From assembly GCA_002307065.1 (NCBI GenBank), contig DBTN01000019.1:1-45879 (forward strand): a DNA stretch of 45,879 nucleotides. Direction: 5' to 3'. This DNA comes from Akkermansiaceae bacterium UBA1315. Lineage in GTDB: Bacteria; Verrucomicrobiota; Verrucomicrobiia; Verrucomicrobiales; Akkermansiaceae. The notes under the pieces are model-generated. The model had not been told where the DNA came from. It saw only the letters and a list, made by a program, of their open reading frames with translations, and made no database searches. A program made the translations under genes and the position numbers. Shown here piece after piece: positions 42,144 to 45,879 of this stretch; the stretch's first letter is position 1, and every line of letters begins with the position of its first letter.

Positions 42144-42160
42144 TGGCATCGGTTGTGCAA
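42144..42160 (+). promoter_or_regulatory. Sigma-54-like promoter for the second PA2169-like gene
   Basis: TGGCATCGGTTGTGCAA, preceded by T, has TGGCA and TGCA blocks at sigma-54 spacing; the -12 block is GTGC rather than TTGC. The start codon at 42186 is 28 bases after the GC. The same spacing is found at 34854-34870. Confidence 0.55.
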
Positions 42161-42185
42161 GGGAATTTGAAAACCCACCACGATC

Positions 42186-42641
42186 ATGAACTCAACTTCC
42201 GCCGACCGGTCTGATGCCTGCATTGAGATTTGCAACAGTTTGCTGAGAGGCGAACTTTCCGCAGTCGAAACCTATACGTTGGTGATCGACAAGTTTCCGG
42301 GGCACCCGGCGCAGCCCGAGCTGCATCGCATGCGGAGTGAGCATGTGAAATCCTCCTCGTTGCTTTCCGCACATGTGAGGGGTCTGGGCGCTGAGCCGAG
42401 TCACGATTCGGGGATGTGGGGGCTTTTTGCGAAAGCGGTTCAGAGCACGGCGGATTTTTTCGGAGCCGATTCTGCGGTGGAAAGTTTACATCGAGGTGAA
42501 AAAAAAGGGCTTGCCGACTATCATCATGCCCTTTCTCACGAAGGTCTGAGTGACGAAGTCAAAGGCCTGATTTGCCGTGAGCTGGTCCCACCGGTGAAAC
42601 GCAATATTTCGACCTTGGAGCGGCTCGAAGATTCTCTGTGA
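42186..42641 (+). CDS. PA2169/DUF2383 family four-helix-bundle stress protein
   Basis: 151 residues, a close paralogue of the protein at 34908-35360: ACIEICNSLLRGELSAVETY, MRSEHVKSSSLLSAHVRGLG, FAKAVQSTADFFGADSAVESLHRGEKKG, and last helix RNISTLERLEDSL. The GELSAVETY and RGExKG segments are shared exactly. It lies 19 bases before the AI-2E/GAF fusion gene, so both are probably transcribed from the sigma-54-like element at 42144-42160. Confidence 0.88.
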   Translation: MNSTSADRSDACIEICNSLLRGELSAVETYTLVIDKFPGHPAQPELHRMRSEHVKSSSLLSAHVRGLGAEPSHDSGMWGLFAKAVQSTADFFGADSAVESLHRGEKKGLADYHHALSHEGLSDEVKGLICRELVPPVKRNISTLERLEDSL

Positions 42642-42660
42642 GTTTCACTCAATCACCTCA

Positions 42661-45009
42661 ATGCCCATACCTCCACGTACGAAAACGTCCTCCGCTGACG
42701 CGTTGGCCGGGATCTGGAATGTCACGCTCACGACTTTTATCATCGGAGCGCTTTATTTTGGAAAAGAAATCATCATCCCGCTCGCACTTGCGGCGTTGTT
42801 GACCTTCTTGCTCTCTCCGCTGGCAAACCGGTTGCAGAGGTATGTCGGAAAGATCGCTTCCGTTCTGATGGTGGTGGCGATGATTTTCGCCCTGACTGTT
42901 TCCGGAGGTTGGGTATTGACGACTCAGTTGATGGATCTCGGCGCGAGGTTGCCGGATTATAAGGAAAACATTCGGACCAAAATCCGATCCGCGCAGTTGC
43001 CGACGGGCGGTGCGTTGACCAAATTGTCCGAAGCGTTTGACGATTTAAAAAAGGAACTCCCGATCGCTGACGAAGGTGAATCGGGCCCCGTTTGGGGCGG
43101 CGCGGAGTCGCAGCGCGCGACGCCGGTTCGCGTCGTCGATACGCCGGACGCAACTCCTTTTGAAATGGCGAAACTCGTGATTTCACCGGTTCTTGGTCCG
43201 TTGGGAACGGCGGCGATGGTTTTGCTGCTGCTGATCTTCATGCTGCTGCAGCGGGAAGATCTTCGAGGACGCTTGATCCGCTTGATCGGACAGGGGCGAA
43301 TTGGAGCGACGACCCGGGCGATGGATGATGCGGCGACGCGTGTGACGCGGTATTTGCTGATGCAACTGGTGGTGAATGTCACGTATGGCATTCCCGTTGC
43401 GATCGGACTTTATTTTATCGGCGTTCCCAATGCAATTCTTTGGGGGGCGTTCGCGGCGGTCTTGAGATTCATCCCTTATGCTGGACCGTGGATTGCCGCT
43501 GCGTTTCCGATTATTTTGTCCCTCGCGGTTTCGCCGGATTGGACCACGCCGCTTCTGACCATTTCGCTTTTTGTGGTGTTGGAATTGTTAAGCAACAACG
43601 TGATGGAACCGTGGCTTTATGGATCGAGCACGGGGGTTTCCTCGCTGGCCCTGATTGTCGCCGCAGTGTTCTGGACTTGGCTGTGGGGACCGGTTGGTCT
43701 CGTGCTGGCGACGCCGATCACGGTTTGTTTGGTCGTGATGGGAAGACATATCCCGAAGTTATCCTTTCTCAGTGTTATCTTGAGCGATGAAGAAGCGCTG
43801 ACTCCTGCGGAGGATTGTTATCATCGGTTGTTGCGCACGGGTGAGCACGATGAAATGGAGTTGGTGGAAACCTATTTGAAGAATCACACGCAGAGTGATC
43901 TTTATGATTCGGTCTTGATGCCAGTGATCGTCACGGCGGAAACCGATCATCGTCTCGGCCTGTTAGATAAAGAACAGCTTGGATTTGTTCAGGCGGGAAT
44001 CAGTGAAATTTTGGACGAACTGGACGATCATCTGGCACCGGTTGGGAAAATCCCTCCTGGCAAGGCGGCGGATCGGATCGATGTCGAAACACCGGTGATC
44101 GGCTGTTCCATCTACAGCATTCCCGCCCGCGCGGAACGAGATGAACTTGCCGGATCCATGCTGGCTCAATTGCTTCAACCGCACGATTTCACGGTAATCA
44201 ACGGAACCGGGAAACGGGTCGCGGCGGAGCGCATCATGGATGTGAAAAGGGTGAAGCCGGATGTCGTTTGTATTTCGGTGGTGCCACCCTCGACCGTGAG
44301 CCATGCCCGCTACCTGTGCTTAAAGATCAAAGAGGCGCTGCCTGAGCAGAAGATTGTGGTGGGACTTTGGGGTCATCCCGAGCGATCTCAGGATGGGATC
44401 AAAGCGCTGCTGGAAGCTGGGGCGGATGAAGTGGTGACGTCGTTCGCCGAAGTTCAAAAAGTGATGGCGAAATTAGCGCTGCCGTTGATCGCTCAGATGA
44501 TCCCGGCACCGATTCCTGACGATGAAGAAGACCGGTTAAAAGCTCTGCGAGAACTCAATCTTCTCGAGATCGAAAGTCATCCACAACTGGATGCGATCAC
44601 TCACAAACTTGCACGAGTTTTCGGAGTTCCGATGGCGTTTGTGACGCTGGTGGATCGCGACCAGCAGTTTTTTAAATCCCAAACCGGTTTGCCCGATGAT
44701 CTTGCCGACACCCGGCGCACGTCGCGGGACGTTTCGATTTGCGGCCACGCCATCGCCGCAAATAACCTTTTGGTGATTGGAGATTTGGCTCGCGATCGTC
44801 GTTTCGCCAACAATCCTCTCGTAAAGGAACGAGGATTGAGATTTTACGCGGGGGCACCGATTCACGCTCCGAATGGACAGCCCATCGGCTCGTTGTGTTT
44901 GATGGACACCGTCCCAAGGCAGTTCACCGAAGCGGAAACGCGTTTGCTGAAAGAATACTCGGCCGATATTTCGCAAATGATCGCCCGTGACGTCGAAGCG
45001 GTCGCCTGA
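42661..45009 (+). CDS. AI-2E/PerM family transporter fused to Rossmann-like and GAF domains
   Basis: 782 residues. Residues 1 to about 375 form the AI-2E transporter (PerM/YdgG) domain: FGKEIIIPLALAALLTFLLSP, helix MVLLLLIFMLLQREDLR, and FIPYAGPWIAAAFPII with LSNNVMEPWLYGSSTGVSSL. A helical linker (380-470; LSDEEALTPAEDCYHRLL) follows, then a flavodoxin-like domain (about 479-605; IGCSIYSIPARAERDELA, RVKPDVVCISVVPPSTVSHA, LLEAGADEVVTS) resembling B12-binding folds but without the DxHxxG motif. A GAF domain ends the protein (about 624-775; VPMAFVTLVDRDQQFFKS, GAPIHAPNGQPIGSLCLMDT). The substrate is unknown; the sensor domains suggest a regulated exporter or permease. Confidence 0.88.
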   Translation: MPIPPRTKTSSADALAGIWNVTLTTFIIGALYFGKEIIIPLALAALLTFLLSPLANRLQRYVGKIASVLMVVAMIFALTVSGGWVLTTQLMDLGARLPDYKENIRTKIRSAQLPTGGALTKLSEAFDDLKKELPIADEGESGPVWGGAESQRATPVRVVDTPDATPFEMAKLVISPVLGPLGTAAMVLLLLIFMLLQREDLRGRLIRLIGQGRIGATTRAMDDAATRVTRYLLMQLVVNVTYGIPVAIGLYFIGVPNAILWGAFAAVLRFIPYAGPWIAAAFPIILSLAVSPDWTTPLLTISLFVVLELLSNNVMEPWLYGSSTGVSSLALIVAAVFWTWLWGPVGLVLATPITVCLVVMGRHIPKLSFLSVILSDEEALTPAEDCYHRLLRTGEHDEMELVETYLKNHTQSDLYDSVLMPVIVTAETDHRLGLLDKEQLGFVQAGISEILDELDDHLAPVGKIPPGKAADRIDVETPVIGCSIYSIPARAERDELAGSMLAQLLQPHDFTVINGTGKRVAAERIMDVKRVKPDVVCISVVPPSTVSHARYLCLKIKEALPEQKIVVGLWGHPERSQDGIKALLEAGADEVVTSFAEVQKVMAKLALPLIAQMIPAPIPDDEEDRLKALRELNLLEIESHPQLDAITHKLARVFGVPMAFVTLVDRDQQFFKSQTGLPDDLADTRRTSRDVSICGHAIAANNLLVIGDLARDRRFANNPLVKERGLRFYAGAPIHAPNGQPIGSLCLMDTVPRQFTEAETRLLKEYSADISQMIARDVEAVA

Positions 45010-45077
45010 ATTTAAAAAACCAGAATACTTCAGCGAATGTGAGAAAGGGGTAAGCGTGAACTTTTTCGACGATCTTC

Positions 45078-45879
45078 TCAGATGGCTGATGTCAGTCGCT
45101 CTGGGAAGCGGAGAATGACTTGATCCCGCTCGCGCGTCAGTTCAGTCAGGTGTCGTTGAAGAGAAAACTCCATGTCAAAACCGGGTGAAAGTTTTTCACA
45201 GATCTGCTGGAGATTGATCCACATTTTCCCTACTGCGGCAATTTCCGGAGGCAACAGAATGCCGCTGCGTGCAAAAATCGTACAAACGGTGAGGACGCGA
45301 CTGCCGAGGCAAACCGGTTCGTTTTGGGGAGACGAGTGAAAGGCGTCGAGTAGCGCGGGGCGGTTGATTTCGTTCCGGCTCGAGTTACTGAGGCGGATCG
45401 CGGCATCCATCGCACGGACAGCGTGGCCTTCACAGAGTGCTGAAAGGAAAACCCCGACCTGGGATTTTGTGTAAGCACTTAGCCGACAGATCGCACCGAG
45501 TTCGGCAATCACGACGGCGTGATCACGAGTGAACCAATGATTGGACGTGTGAGGGTTGCTGTGAAATTGACCGACCGCCACGAGTTGCTGGGTATAGCTG
45601 CCGACCAGATCGTCTGCGGCGGCCTCGCCTTCGGATTCCGAATCCGTCTGCTCGGGAAGGTCGGAAATTTTCCTTCCTTCCAACCGGTTTGTCGTGAGAA
45701 CGCGGGAGGATGTCAGCTCATCAATGACGAGAGGTAATGCGATTTGGCGGTAGGGGCTCGTGTTGCGGCCAAGTTCGGCGAGGTGGTTCGCTTCGCGTCG
45801 GAAGTCGAGTTCTGCCATCATTTCCGTCCGAAACTGATCCATCCCTTCTGCGAATTGATAGCGCTGACCGAGAGAGGTA
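45078..45879 (-). CDS. ABC1/AarF/UbiB-family protein with degenerate kinase site (5' partial)
   Basis: The frame is open to the window edge, so the N-terminal part is missing. The visible part has the UbiB pattern: RYQFAEGMDQFRTEMMAELDFRREANHL, then LTSSRVLTTNRLEGRKISDL. The two active-site blocks are altered: the family HADPHPGN is HSNPHTSN here, with the catalytic Asp replaced by Asn, and the DFG block is ELG (AVVIAELGAICRL). The remaining C-terminal part is helical. UbiB proteins have atypical kinase or ATPase activity in quinone biosynthesis; this one is probably a pseudokinase. Its C-terminal half does not follow the usual family closely. Confidence 0.82.
   Translation of the reverse strand, partial: TSLGQRYQFAEGMDQFRTEMMAELDFRREANHLAELGRNTSPYRQIALPLVIDELTSSRVLTTNRLEGRKISDLPEQTDSESEGEAAADDLVGSYTQQLVAVGQFHSNPHTSNHWFTRDHAVVIAELGAICRLSAYTKSQVGVFLSALCEGHAVRAMDAAIRLSNSSRNEINRPALLDAFHSSPQNEPVCLGSRVLTVCTIFARSGILLPPEIAAVGKMWINLQQICEKLSPGFDMEFSLQRHLTELTRERDQVILRFPERLTSAI

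Noticed and set aside
44095..44475. Cobalamin-binding domain in the AI-2E fusion
   Set aside because: The fold pattern is similar but the DxHxxG motif for the cobalt ligand is absent, so B12 binding is not claimed.

Overview
The window looks like a chromosomal segment from a member of the Verrucomicrobiota (PVC superphylum), perhaps near the Verrucomicrobiaceae. This is an inference from gene content; no search could be run. Supporting signs are two PEP-CTERM surface proteins, a collagen-like peptidase-S74 surface protein, a bacterial SET-domain methyltransferase, a DUF3494 ice-binding-like protein, small stress proteins (CsbD, DUF1328, PMP3, PA2169-like), an outer-membrane barrel with TonB/ExbBD (so a Gram-negative envelope), and many genes without a clear Shine-Dalgarno sequence. 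I saw no tRNA, rRNA, transposase, integrase, phage module or CRISPR array.

Layout. 1-4.6 kb: end of a collagen-like/S74 protein, a secreted protein, a SET methyltransferase, an outer-membrane barrel and two coiled-coil membrane proteins. 4.7-6 kb: an Rrf2/CymR-like regulator divergent from serine acetyltransferase (cysE), with overlapping start codons. 6.1-12.2 kb: a giant alpha-2-macroglobulin-like protein with an intact thioester motif. 12.3-17.9 kb: malate:quinone oxidoreductase, a divergent PA2169-like helical protein, an HI0933-type flavoprotein, a membrane protein ending in a carrier-protein-like domain without the phosphopantetheine serine, and a PEP-CTERM ice-binding-like protein. 18-22.4 kb: fatty-acid hydroxylase family protein, DUF4250, a DUF3127 protein with an SSB-type acidic tail divergent from a DEAD-box helicase, an AEC transporter and a small lipoprotein. 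22.5-24.8 kb: a complete polar amino-acid ABC importer. 24.9-26.4 kb: a stress cluster (CsbD, DUF1328, PMP3, ABM monooxygenase). 26.4-30.1 kb: a GspF/PilC-like protein beside an O-antigen-ligase-like protein, then EngB and TerC. 30.3-34.7 kb: second PEP-CTERM protein, RlmM/FtsJ-like methyltransferase, lipoprotein, DUF6607-like protein, FMN-dependent hydroxy-acid oxidase. 34.9-37.7 kb: PA2169-like protein, then DUF485 plus an ActP-like symporter. 37.7-42 kb: TonB-ExbB-ExbD-coiled-coil operon and a CPA2 antiporter. 42.2-45.9 kb: another PA2169-like protein followed by an AI-2E/PerM-GAF fusion, then a partial ABC1/UbiB-family protein that has lost its kinase residues.

Two regulatory themes stand out. 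First, sigma-54-type -24/-12 elements (GG and GC ten bases apart) lie upstream of four small stress-type genes: csbD, DUF1328 and two PA2169-like genes, one of which leads into the AI-2E-GAF fusion. This suggests a scattered sigma-54 stress regulon. Second, the TonB operon and the DUF6607-like gene carry nearly the same dyad (TGAGA-N5-TCTCA inside a shared AGCTTATTGAGA context) 22-23 bases before their start codons. It resembles the outer arms of a Fur box and suggests shared metal control.
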